This document shows positions 1 through 7,679 of a stretch of 64,000 bases of DNA, piece by piece. Both the position numbers and the translations under genes were made by a program. The notes beneath the pieces were generated by a model. That model had not been told where the DNA came from and made no database searches. It saw nothing but the letters and a program-made list of their open reading frames with translations. Source of the DNA: an uncultured Croceitalea sp. (GTDB lineage Bacteria > Bacteroidota > Bacteroidia > Flavobacteriales > Flavobacteriaceae); contig CANMOV010000002.1 in NCBI GenBank assembly GCA_947499565.1, forward strand, positions 558,001 through 622,000, written 5' to 3'. The stretch's first letter is position 1. The number at the start of each line of letters is the position of its first letter.

Positions 1-670
1 AAAGGATTTCAGATTTGTTCATTTTTTCTAGGTAGGCTTTAATAAGCAGTGGCGCCTCTGTTTGTCCTAAAAAAATGTTCCCAGCAATGGATAGACTTTC
101 TGCTCCAGATATTCCAAGAGATTTGGTGAGCAACCACGCTAAAGCTTTTACGACTTTTTGAATAATACCTAAATAAAATAAAACAGAAGTAAGTGCAGAA
201 AAGAAGATAATAGTGGGTAATACCTGGAAGGCAAAAATATAACCAAAGGTATCCATATCTACTACCAGGCCTTCAAACAAAAACTTACTCCCAGCTCTTG
301 TAAATTCTAATATATCAATAAAACGTTCGCCAATCCATTCGAATATAACTTGCACAAAACGAACCTTTAATACTCCCACGGCGATAATAAGCTGTAACCC
401 TAAACCGATGCCTACCGTTTTCCAATTAATAGCGCGTCTATTAGCACTAAATAGAAATGCGATTAGCACTAAAACAAGCATGCCTAGAGCACCACGCCAA
501 AGACTTGTAAAAGAAAAGCCTTGGTTGGGAACAACTTCTGGTATCGAAGTATCTATGGTTGTAGTTTCTATGGCAGTTTGTAAACTATCTATAACCGCAA
601 GCTCTTGTGCGGAAATCTGGAAAGAGGTAAAACAGCAAAAAATGAGAATCCAAATTCCAGTTGATTTCAT
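1..670 (-). CDS. NupC-family nucleoside transporter, C-terminus cut by window edge
   Basis: This is the N-terminal 223 residues of a concentrative (ion-coupled) nucleoside transporter in the inner membrane; the rest lies before base 1. Reading back from the ATG at 670, an N-terminal hydrophobic signal-like segment (MKSTGIWILIFCCF) is followed by several predicted membrane helices and, near the window edge, GNIFLGQTEAPLLIKAYLEK. The GQTEAP stretch is the nucleoside-binding signature of the NupC/CNT family. The gene starts 14 bases after the stop of the bifunctional nuclease gene, so the two are probably co-transcribed. The substrate range cannot be read from this fragment. Confidence 0.9.
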   Translation of the reverse strand, partial: MKSTGIWILIFCCFTSFQISAQELAVIDSLQTAIETTTIDTSIPEVVPNQGFSFTSLWRGALGMLVLVLIAFLFSANRRAINWKTVGIGLGLQLIIAVGVLKVRFVQVIFEWIGERFIDILEFTRAGSKFLFEGLVVDMDTFGYIFAFQVLPTIIFFSALTSVLFYLGIIQKVVKALAWLLTKSLGISGAESLSIAGNIFLGQTEAPLLIKAYLEKMNKSEIL

Positions 671-684
671 AAAAAAAGTATTGG

Positions 685-1311
685 TTAGTTACGCTTGGAA
701 ATTTCGTCACGAAGTTTAGCGGCCTTTTCGTAATCTTCGTTTGCAACAGCCTTATCAAGCTCTTTGTGTAGTTCTTCTACGGTCATTTCACGATAGCCAC
801 CACCTGCATCAGATTCAATTTCTACAGTTTCACCTTCTTGAAGTATTTCATCAACTACAATACTATCATCATTATCTTCTTCTTTATCCTTAGATGAAAA
901 TTTCAAGAAAATACCGGCTTTATCTAATATGGTTTTGTAAGTGAAAATTGGAGCGTCAAAACGTAAAGCTAATGCAATTGCATCACTAGTTCTAGCATCT
1001 ATTATTTCTTCAACTTTTTCACGTTCGCAGATAATACTTGAGTAGAATACTCCGTCAACCAGTTTGTGAATAATCACTTGTTTTACAACGATATCAAACC
1101 TATCAGAAAAGTTTTTGAAAAGGTCATGAGTTAATGGGCGAGGAGGTTTTATCTCCTTTTCCAATGCTATTGCAATAGATTGAGCTTCAAAAGCACCAAT
1201 TACTATAGGTAGTTTACGATCACCTTCAACTTCATTTAAAATAAGAGCATATGCACCATTTTGCGTTTGGCTGTATGATATTCCCTTAATTTTTAATCGA
1301 ACTAAACTCAT
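685..1311 (-). CDS. Bifunctional nuclease family protein (DUF151) with UVR motif
   Basis: A 208-residue protein with a DUF151 bifunctional-nuclease domain at about residues 1-135 (VRLKIKGISYSQTQNGAYAL, then DARTSDAIALALRFDAPIF). An acidic linker (EEDNDDS) leads to a C-terminal UvrB/UvrC-type motif at about 170-205 (LHKELDKAVANEDYEKAAKL). This architecture is usual for Bacteroidetes. Family members are reported to have DNase and RNase activity, but the cellular role is poorly known. The gene lies between the etfBA pair and the transporter on the same strand, behind a terminator hairpin that probably separates it from etfBA. Confidence 0.9.
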   Translation of the reverse strand: MSLVRLKIKGISYSQTQNGAYALILNEVEGDRKLPIVIGAFEAQSIAIALEKEIKPPRPLTHDLFKNFSDRFDIVVKQVIIHKLVDGVFYSSIICEREKVEEIIDARTSDAIALALRFDAPIFTYKTILDKAGIFLKFSSKDKEEDNDDSIVVDEILQEGETVEIESDAGGGYREMTVEELHKELDKAVANEDYEKAAKLRDEISKRN

Positions 1312-1328
1312 ATATATATTGTAGAAAC

Positions 1329-1377
1329 CAAAAAAAGGCTGTTCAAATAAATGAGGGTCTCATTCATATGAACAGCC
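1329..1377 (-). terminator. Intrinsic terminator after etfBA
   Basis: Read on the minus strand, GGCTGTTCA (1369-1377) pairs perfectly with TGAACAGCC (1337-1345). A nested AATGAG/CTCATT-type pairing sits inside, and a run of seven or more T (complement of 1329-1336) follows. It lies 28 bases past the etfA stop and fits a rho-independent terminator for the etfB-etfA transcript. Confidence 0.75.
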
Positions 1378-1404
1378 CCTTAGAATGAGGCAAATTAACA
1401 AAAA

Positions 1405-2373
1405 TTACGCGTTCTGTGCTTTAAATTCTTTTAATTTTTCAATGAGCTCTGGAACCACTTCAAAAGCATCACCTACTATGCCATAATCAGCTGCCTTGAA
1501 GAATGGAGCTTCTGGGTCATTGTTTATTACAACTTTGGTTTTTGATGAGCTCACCCCTGCCAAATGTTGTATTGCTCCTGAAATTCCAATAGCGATATAT
1601 AAGTTACTTGCAACTGGTTTCCCTGTTTGACCTACATGTTCACCATGTGGCCTCCAACCTAAATCCGAAACTGGTTTTGAACATGCTGTAGCAGCTCCTA
1701 GAATAGCTGCTAGTTCTTCTACCATTCCCCAATTTTCAGGGCCTTTTAGACCACGACCTGCTGATACAACGATATCTGCATCTGCAATAGTTGCTTTTCC
1801 AACAACCTTATCAATTTCAATAGATTTTGCACCAAAATCATTATCACTAATAGCAGGCGAAAAATCTTCCACTGAAGCTGAAGCTGCATTTTCCACTATA
1901 CCAAATGCGTTGTTAGATAAACCAATTACTTTGGTTTCGGAATCAATTTCTGTTTGTGCAAACCCCTTATTGCTAAAAGCAGTTCTTTTTACTACAAAAG
2001 GAGCTGTGCTTTCTGGAGCAGCAACCACATTAGGCACATAACCTGCATTTAACTTAGCAGCCAAAATGCCGCTTAAAAACCTGCTATCTGCACTTGAGCT
2101 TACTACGATTACTTTTGCACCTTCTGCTTCGGCGGCTTGAACAATGCAATTTGCATAGGCTTTCGCATTAAATGTATCTAACTTACTGTCAGAAACATTC
2201 AACACTTTTGTAACGCCATAAGTTCCTAAAGTTGCGCTGTCATCTGCATTAATAGCTATTGCAGTAACCTTAGTTCCCATTTGCTTTGCTACTTCGCTGG
2301 CATAAGAGGATACTTCAAAAGCATTCTTCTTAAATTTACCTTTATCGGATTCTGTATATACTAGTACGGACAT
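1405..2373 (-). CDS. etfA: Electron transfer flavoprotein alpha subunit
   Basis: EtfA (322 residues) is the FAD-binding subunit of the EtfAB heterodimer, which carries electrons from acyl-CoA and related dehydrogenases to the quinone pool. The N-terminal half has the EtfA/B fold (MSVLVYTESDKGKFKKNA). The C-terminal FAD domain shows VVSAGRGLKGPENWGMVEEL, then GWRPHGEHVGQTGKPVAS and AIGISGAIQHLAGVSSSK, the classic flavin-binding signature with the conserved arginine and the SGAIQH motif. It starts 3 bases after the etfB stop, so the two are one operon. Length is normal for short bacterial EtfA. Confidence 0.97.
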   Translation of the reverse strand: MSVLVYTESDKGKFKKNAFEVSSYASEVAKQMGTKVTAIAINADDSATLGTYGVTKVLNVSDSKLDTFNAKAYANCIVQAAEAEGAKVIVVSSSADSRFLSGILAAKLNAGYVPNVVAAPESTAPFVVKRTAFSNKGFAQTEIDSETKVIGLSNNAFGIVENAASASVEDFSPAISDNDFGAKSIEIDKVVGKATIADADIVVSAGRGLKGPENWGMVEELAAILGAATACSKPVSDLGWRPHGEHVGQTGKPVASNLYIAIGISGAIQHLAGVSSSKTKVVINNDPEAPFFKAADYGIVGDAFEVVPELIEKLKEFKAQNA

Positions 2374-2376
2374 GTC

Positions 2377-3123
2377 TTAAATTACTTTAGCTTCGTTATG
2401 TAATAGGCTTACCAGTTCACTCACATTACCTGCATCTACTAATTTAACAGGTCCTTTTGCTGCTGGTTTTTCAAACTTTTTGTCAGATGTTGGACTCGGA
2501 GCTTCTATGGGTTCAACAACGTTAAGCGCTTTTTTACGAGCCATCATTATACCTCTCATATTCGGAATTCGTAGATCACTTTCTTCTACCAATCCTTTCT
2601 GTCCACCAATTACTAACGGGAGCGAGGTTTTAATTTTTTCTTTTCCACCATCTATTTCACGTGTTGCAGTGGCTTCATTCCCATCAACTTCTAATTCGAT
2701 ACAGGTGTTGACAAAATTCATATCTAATAAAGTAGCTAAGATACCAGGTACCATGCCTCCATTATAGTCAATGGATTCTCTTCCTGCAATTACCAAATCA
2801 TAACCACCGTTCTTTACAACTTCAGCAAGTTGTCTAGCAACAAAAAAACCATCTTTAGGTTCTGCATTAATACGAATTGCTTCATCGGCCCCAATAGCTA
2901 ATGCTTTTCTTATTGTTGGTTCTGTTTGCGCGCCACCTACATTAGCGACATGCACAGTAGCTCCTTGTTTTTCCTTAAACCACATTGCACGGGTGAGTCC
3001 AAATTCATCATTTGGATTAATAACAAACTGTACACCATTGGTGTCAAATTTGGTGTCACCTTCCGTAAAATTAATTTTGGAAGTTGTGTCTGGCACATTA
3101 CTAATACAAACTAAAATCTTCAT
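2377..3123 (-). CDS. etfB: Electron transfer flavoprotein beta subunit
   Basis: EtfB (248 residues from this start) is the AMP-binding partner of EtfA. It begins MKILVCISNVPDTTSKI and carries the EtfB signature near the middle (ESIDYNGGMVPGILATLLDM), followed by the loop AREIDGGKEKIKTSLPLVIG. An upstream in-frame ATG at 3150 would add nine residues (MAGKILEKH); the ATG at 3123 is chosen because family members begin directly with the beta strand MKILVCI. The gene is first in the etfBA operon and is transcribed away from pdhB. Confidence 0.96.
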   Translation of the reverse strand: MKILVCISNVPDTTSKINFTEGDTKFDTNGVQFVINPNDEFGLTRAMWFKEKQGATVHVANVGGAQTEPTIRKALAIGADEAIRINAEPKDGFFVARQLAEVVKNGGYDLVIAGRESIDYNGGMVPGILATLLDMNFVNTCIELEVDGNEATATREIDGGKEKIKTSLPLVIGGQKGLVEESDLRIPNMRGIMMARKKALNVVEPIEAPSPTSDKKFEKPAAKGPVKLVDAGNVSELVSLLHNEAKVI

Positions 3124-3244
3124 ATGTTTTTCTAAAATTTTACCCGCCAAAGATAGCTATTAAATCTTAAATTTACTATGCATGCATAATAAATAATGTT
3201 CTTTTTTTTAAATTTTACAGTATAACTATTCCTATATATTTTGC

Positions 3245-3252
3245 TATTTTTG
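3245..3252 (+). promoter_or_regulatory. Predicted -7 element for pdhB
   Basis: TATTTTTG matches the Bacteroidetes -7 consensus TAnnTTTG exactly, 38 bases before the pdhB ATG. The T-rich stretch upstream gives no clear -33 TTTG, so only the -7 element is supported. Confidence 0.5.
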
Positions 3253-3290
3253 CTTGCGTTTTTACAACGAATAAGACTCTTTAAACAAAT

Positions 3291-4268
3291 ATGAAGACAC
3301 TACAATTTAGAGAAGCGATTTGCGAAGCCATGTCAGAAGAGATGCGAAGTGATGATAGCATTTATTTAATGGGTGAAGAAGTTGCTGAGTACAATGGTGC
3401 TTACAAGGCATCTAAAGGAATGTTAGATGAGTTTGGCGCAGAGCGTGTTATAGATACTCCTATTTCTGAATTAGGTTTTGCTGGAATTGGCGTTGGTTCG
3501 GCAATGTTGGGTAATAGACCAATTATAGAGTTTATGACCTTTAACTTCGCACTTGTTGGGATAGATCAAATTATAAACAACGCTGCAAAAATTAGGCAAA
3601 TGTCTGGTGGACAGTTTGCATGTCCTATTGTATTTAGAGGTCCAACCGCTTCTGCTGGTCAATTGGCGGCAACACATTCGCAAGCTTTTGAAAGCTGGTA
3701 TGCTAATTGTCCTGGTTTAAAGGTAGTTGTTCCGTCAAATCCCGCTGATGCTAAAGGGCTTTTAAAAGCAGCTATTAGAGATGATGACCCTGTAATTTTT
3801 ATGGAGTCCGAACAAATGTATGGTGATAAGGGCGAAGTTCCAGAAGGGGATTATGCCATTCCAATAGGTGTTGCGGATATAAAAAGAGAAGGTACAGATG
3901 TAACTATTGTCTCTTTTGGTAAAATTATCAAAGAGGCATACAAAGCAGCAGATGAATTAGCAAAAGATGGTGTTAGCTGTGAAATTATTGATTTGCGAAC
4001 AGTACGCCCTATGGACATTAACGCTATAGTAAACTCAGTGAAGAAAACAAATAGATTGGTGATTTTAGAAGAAGCGTGGCCTTTTGGAAATGTGTCAACA
4101 GAAATTATCTATCATGTTCAAGATAAAGCTTTTGATTATTTGGATGCCCCGGTAGTTAAAATAAATACAGCAGATACTCCTGCTCCTTATTCACCAGTTC
4201 TTTTGGCAGAATGGTTGCCAAATAGTGGAGATGTTATAAAAGCTGTTAAGAAAGTGTTATATAAATAG
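3291..4268 (+). CDS. pdhB: Pyruvate dehydrogenase E1 component, beta subunit
   Basis: A 325-residue thiamine-diphosphate-dependent E1-beta subunit, which with E1-alpha decarboxylates pyruvate and passes the acetyl group to the E2 lipoyl domain. It starts MKTLQFREAICEAMSEEM; the E1-beta core includes MGEEVAEYNGAYKASKGM, VIDTPISELGFAGIGVGSAM and FRGPTASAGQLAATHSQAFE. A C-terminal transketolase domain follows (IIDLRTVRPMDINAIVNSVK, LEEAWPFGNVSTEI). Length and motifs are those of PdhB rather than branched-chain BkdB, though the families are close. No E1-alpha or E2 gene adjoins it, so the complex is encoded at separate loci. Confidence 0.93.
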   Translation: MKTLQFREAICEAMSEEMRSDDSIYLMGEEVAEYNGAYKASKGMLDEFGAERVIDTPISELGFAGIGVGSAMLGNRPIIEFMTFNFALVGIDQIINNAAKIRQMSGGQFACPIVFRGPTASAGQLAATHSQAFESWYANCPGLKVVVPSNPADAKGLLKAAIRDDDPVIFMESEQMYGDKGEVPEGDYAIPIGVADIKREGTDVTIVSFGKIIKEAYKAADELAKDGVSCEIIDLRTVRPMDINAIVNSVKKTNRLVILEEAWPFGNVSTEIIYHVQDKAFDYLDAPVVKINTADTPAPYSPVLLAEWLPNSGDVIKAVKKVLYK

Positions 4269-4295
4269 ATAAGCACTTTTTGTAAGTTATATTAG

Positions 4296-4327
4296 CCTCG
4301 TCGACATAAGTTGATGAGGTTTTTTTT
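4296..4327 (+). terminator. Intrinsic terminator after pdhB
   Basis: CCTCGTCGAC (4296-4305) pairs with GTTGATGAGG (4310-4319) over 10 bp with two G-U pairs and an ATAA loop. Eight T follow at once. It lies about 27 bases after the pdhB stop. Confidence 0.85.
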
Positions 4328-4425
4328 AAGGAATAGTTTTTGATAAGAAGTTACTTTAAAACCAAAATTACCGAGCAATTATAAACTAGCTACTAGCTAG
4401 TTATTCTTGTAATACCTATCAGAAC

Positions 4426-6921
4426 ATGAAAAAATTCCTATTTCTTTTATTTCTTTCCTTTATTTCTGTTTTAAATGCTCAAACAAAGGTGAGTGGTATT
4501 GTGCTGGATGATTTTAATAATCCTGTGGCATTTGCTAATATTATCTTTAAGGGGTCTTCCGAAGGAACAATAACTAACGATAATGGTCGCTTTTATCTAG
4601 AATCTGAGGAATCTTATGATACCATAATAGTTTCATTTATCGGTTATGAAACACAAGAAGTAAGGCTTGCATCAAAAGTTAATTATGAATTAGAATTAAT
4701 TTTAAAAGAATCAGCCGAGCAATTGGATGAGGTAGTTATCTATACCGGAAAGCAATCCAAGAAAAATAACCCAGCTATAGCTATTCTTAAAAAGATTTGG
4801 GCTAAAAAACGCGAGAATGGTGTAAATAAGTTCAAAACCTATCAGTATGACAAGTATGAAAAGGTAGAGTTTGATTTGAATACCATTGATAGCTCATTGA
4901 TAAAAAGTAAGCTCTTTAAGGGACTAGAATTTATTTTTGACGATTTAGACACTTCTCGTATTACAGGTAAAACCTATCTCCCCATGTTTTTGAATGAAGT
5001 ATTTTCTAAAGTTTATGGAGATAACCGGCTAGAATTAAGAAAAGAAGATGTTCTAGGTAATAAGAACTCTGGTTTTGGAGGTAATCAAGCAATAACTGCG
5101 TTTGTTGAAGATTTATATACGGACTATGATGTCTATGATAATTATTTGAAGTTTTTTGACAAGAGTTTTACTAGTCCGCTCTCAAAAACTGGGGTTGACA
5201 CCTATAATTATGTGCTTTCAGACAGCACATTTATTGATGATAAATGGTGTTACAACATTATTTACTACCCTCGTAGAAAGAATGAGTTAACTTTTAAAGG
5301 TGATTTTTGGGTAAACGATACCACATTTGCTGTAAAGAAAATAAACCTAGAGGTTACCAAGAGTGCTAACATTAATTGGGTAAAAGAAATTTATATAGAA
5401 CAAGATTTTAATGTTGTAAATGATTCTGTGTTTTTGTTGAAACGTGATTATATGCTTAGTGATTTTGCCTTTTCCAAAAAAGAGAAATCAAGAGGCGTTT
5501 ATGGAAAACGAACAACGGTTTTTGATAATTATGTTTTTGATAAAGAAAAAGGCGAGACCTTTTATAAATCAAAATCTGACCCTTATGACCCCAGAGTATT
5601 TTCACAGGATAGTACCTTTTGGAAAAACGCAAGGCTAGAAAGGTTAAATGAGGATGAAGCTGGAATTTTTCAGTTATTAGATACCCTAAAAACAGTTCCC
5701 AAATTCAATACCTATTATGATATTGTAAGTGTTTTGGGTTCAGGTTATATAGAGATTGATAAATGGAACCTAGATATAGGAGATATATACAGCACGTTTG
5801 GAATTAACGATGCGGAAGGTATTCGAGTAAGAGGTGGAGCTCGAACCTATTTTGGACAAAACGACCCATGGCGTTTAGAAGCGTATACCGCATATGGTTT
5901 TGATGATAAGAAGTTTAAACATGGTGCTTCCGGTAAGTTTTTATTAGACAGAAAGAGTAGGCTTATTATTTCTGGAGGGCACCGGCGCGATGTGGAACAA
6001 CTAGGTCTTAGCCTTACAAGTACGAATGATGTATTGGGTAGAAGCATCGCCTCATCATCTTTAGTTTCTGTTGGTAATAATAATCGTTTAACCAATATTA
6101 ATCTCTCCGTATTTAATGCAGAGGTAGAACCCATTAAGAATTTTAGGGTGCTAGTCGGCAGTTCTTTAAGAACCTTGAGCTCGGCGTTACCTGAAGATTT
6201 TAGCTTAGATTATGTTGATTTAAGTTCACCAACGGGTATCTCTTCAGAAATAAAACAATTTGATATAAACACTACTTTAATATATACCCCAGGGAAACGG
6301 ACTATTGGCTATGGTGTAGAACGGGTAAATATAAATGATAATCATAGTACCTTGTTATTAAACTATACCAAGGGTATAAGTGGCTTTTTAGAAAGTGATT
6401 TTGACTATGAGAGATTGCAATTCTCATATACGCAACCATGGCAGATAGGTGGTTTTGGTCGCTTAACCAGTACTGTCGAATTAGGTAAAACCTTTGGTGA
6501 AGTACCCTTAGGGCTTTTAAGTGTTATACCTGGTAACCAAACAGTTTTCTCTTTGTATAAGACATTTCCGAATCTGGATTTTTATGAATTTGTAACAGAT
6601 ACCTATGCAACGGTACATCTAGAACATAATTTTAATGGAAGGCTATTTTCTCGAATCCCTTTTCTTAGAAAATTAAACCTAAGAGAGATAGTTGGTCTGC
6701 GTGGCGCTTGGGGACAGATTTCAGATGAAAATATTGCTTTAAGCGCACCTACTAATATCCCATTATTAGCACCAGATGACCAAATTTATTGGGAGTATTC
6801 CTTTGGGGTGGGTAACATCTTTAAGATTTTTAGGATAGATTTTAACTTCCGGGGCAATTATTTAGAAAACCCAGATGCTCGTGCTTTTGGCGTTACTGGT
6901 AGTTTTGGATTTAATTTTTAA
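4426..6921 (+). CDS. DUF5686 outer-membrane protein with carboxypeptidase-like regulatory domain
   Basis: An 831-residue exported protein. A signal peptide (MKKFLFLLFLSFISVLNAQ) precedes a CarboxypepD_reg-like beta-sandwich at about residues 20-100 (VSGIVLDDFNNPVAFANIIF, IIVSFIGYETQEV). The long remainder matches the DUF5686 family and ends in alternating strands finishing GVTGSFGFNF, as expected for an outer-membrane beta barrel with an aromatic C-terminal residue. The family is common and uncharacterised in Bacteroidetes. It stands alone between a terminator and ppa; no function can be assigned from context. Confidence 0.85.
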   Translation: MKKFLFLLFLSFISVLNAQTKVSGIVLDDFNNPVAFANIIFKGSSEGTITNDNGRFYLESEESYDTIIVSFIGYETQEVRLASKVNYELELILKESAEQLDEVVIYTGKQSKKNNPAIAILKKIWAKKRENGVNKFKTYQYDKYEKVEFDLNTIDSSLIKSKLFKGLEFIFDDLDTSRITGKTYLPMFLNEVFSKVYGDNRLELRKEDVLGNKNSGFGGNQAITAFVEDLYTDYDVYDNYLKFFDKSFTSPLSKTGVDTYNYVLSDSTFIDDKWCYNIIYYPRRKNELTFKGDFWVNDTTFAVKKINLEVTKSANINWVKEIYIEQDFNVVNDSVFLLKRDYMLSDFAFSKKEKSRGVYGKRTTVFDNYVFDKEKGETFYKSKSDPYDPRVFSQDSTFWKNARLERLNEDEAGIFQLLDTLKTVPKFNTYYDIVSVLGSGYIEIDKWNLDIGDIYSTFGINDAEGIRVRGGARTYFGQNDPWRLEAYTAYGFDDKKFKHGASGKFLLDRKSRLIISGGHRRDVEQLGLSLTSTNDVLGRSIASSSLVSVGNNNRLTNINLSVFNAEVEPIKNFRVLVGSSLRTLSSALPEDFSLDYVDLSSPTGISSEIKQFDINTTLIYTPGKRTIGYGVERVNINDNHSTLLLNYTKGISGFLESDFDYERLQFSYTQPWQIGGFGRLTSTVELGKTFGEVPLGLLSVIPGNQTVFSLYKTFPNLDFYEFVTDTYATVHLEHNFNGRLFSRIPFLRKLNLREIVGLRGAWGQISDENIALSAPTNIPLLAPDDQIYWEYSFGVGNIFKIFRIDFNFRGNYLENPDARAFGVTGSFGFNF

Positions 6922-7019
6922 GATTTTTCATAATTCCCCTAAAAGGAGAGGCCATTCTTCATACTATGTTAACCTTAACGGCGTTTGATAGGAGTATTTT
7001 TGCATGATAATTAGCAGCT

Positions 7020-7553
7020 ATGAGTAAAGAGATGAAAGAAAATGTAACTTTTGATGTTTTAATAGAGATTCCTAAAGGGAGTAGAAATAAATACGAGTAC
7101 GATTTTACTTTAAACAAGATTAGGTTTGATAGAACATTGTTTTCTTCAATGATGTATCCAGGGGATTATGGTTTTGTTCCTGAAACTTTAGCTTTGGATC
7201 AGGATCCGCTAGATGTTTTAGTAATGACTACGGAACCAACTTATCCAATGGTGGTAATGGAAGTAAAACCAATTGGAGTTTTTCATATGACAGATGAGAA
7301 AGGACCAGACGAGAAAATTATATGCGTCCCAGTTAATGATCCTGTATGGAGTAAGAAAAATGATTTATCCGATTTGAACCCACATCGTAAAAAAGAAATA
7401 GAACACTTTTTTAAAGTATATAAGGATTTAGAGGAAAAGAAAGTAGATACAGGTGGTTGGGGAGATGCAAAAGAAGCAATAAAGATTTATCATGAATGTG
7501 TAAAACGTTATGATGAAAGTGAACATAAACTTAAGCGTACTTTCATGATTTAA
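7020..7553 (+). CDS. ppa: Soluble inorganic pyrophosphatase (family I)
   Basis: A 177-residue cytoplasmic family I pyrophosphatase that hydrolyses the PPi made by biosynthetic reactions. The metal-binding signature is ALDQDPLDVLV, with supporting residues in NKYEYDFTLNKIRFDR (substrate lysine/arginine) and MYPGDYGFVPETL. A -7-like TATTTTTG at 6995-7002 lies 18 bases before the ATG. It is followed by its own terminator and then by the membrane pyrophosphatase gene, an arrangement that places an energy-wasting and an energy-conserving PPase side by side. Confidence 0.96.
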   Translation: MSKEMKENVTFDVLIEIPKGSRNKYEYDFTLNKIRFDRTLFSSMMYPGDYGFVPETLALDQDPLDVLVMTTEPTYPMVVMEVKPIGVFHMTDEKGPDEKIICVPVNDPVWSKKNDLSDLNPHRKKEIEHFFKVYKDLEEKKVDTGGWGDAKEAIKIYHECVKRYDESEHKLKRTFMI

Positions 7554-7575
7554 GTAATTATATCGAATTGATTTT

Positions 7576-7607
7576 AAGCATTCCACATTTTTTGGGATGC
7601 TTTTTTT
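7576..7607 (+). terminator. Intrinsic terminator after ppa
   Basis: AAGCATTCC (7576-7584) pairs with GGGATGCTT (7594-7602), 9 bp with one G-U, followed by a T run to 7607. It separates ppa from hppA. Confidence 0.8.
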
Positions 7608-7624
7608 ATTCATACCTATTTTAC

Positions 7625-7632
7625 TACATTTG
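7625..7632 (+). promoter_or_regulatory. Predicted -7 element for hppA
   Basis: TACATTTG is an exact match to TAnnTTTG, 47 bases upstream of the hppA ATG. The T tract of the preceding terminator lies at about the right distance for a -33 region. This suggests hppA has its own promoter. Confidence 0.55.
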
Positions 7633-7679
7633 CAGGCATTAAAAAATTCTAAAAAAACCTAATAATTAACTAAATAACT

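Noticed and set aside
6968..6981. GTTAAC-like sequence upstream of ppa as another response-regulator site
   Set aside because: It has one GTTAAC followed by TTAAC at 6-base spacing, not the 10-bp phasing of the 14094-14119 array, so it is probably chance.
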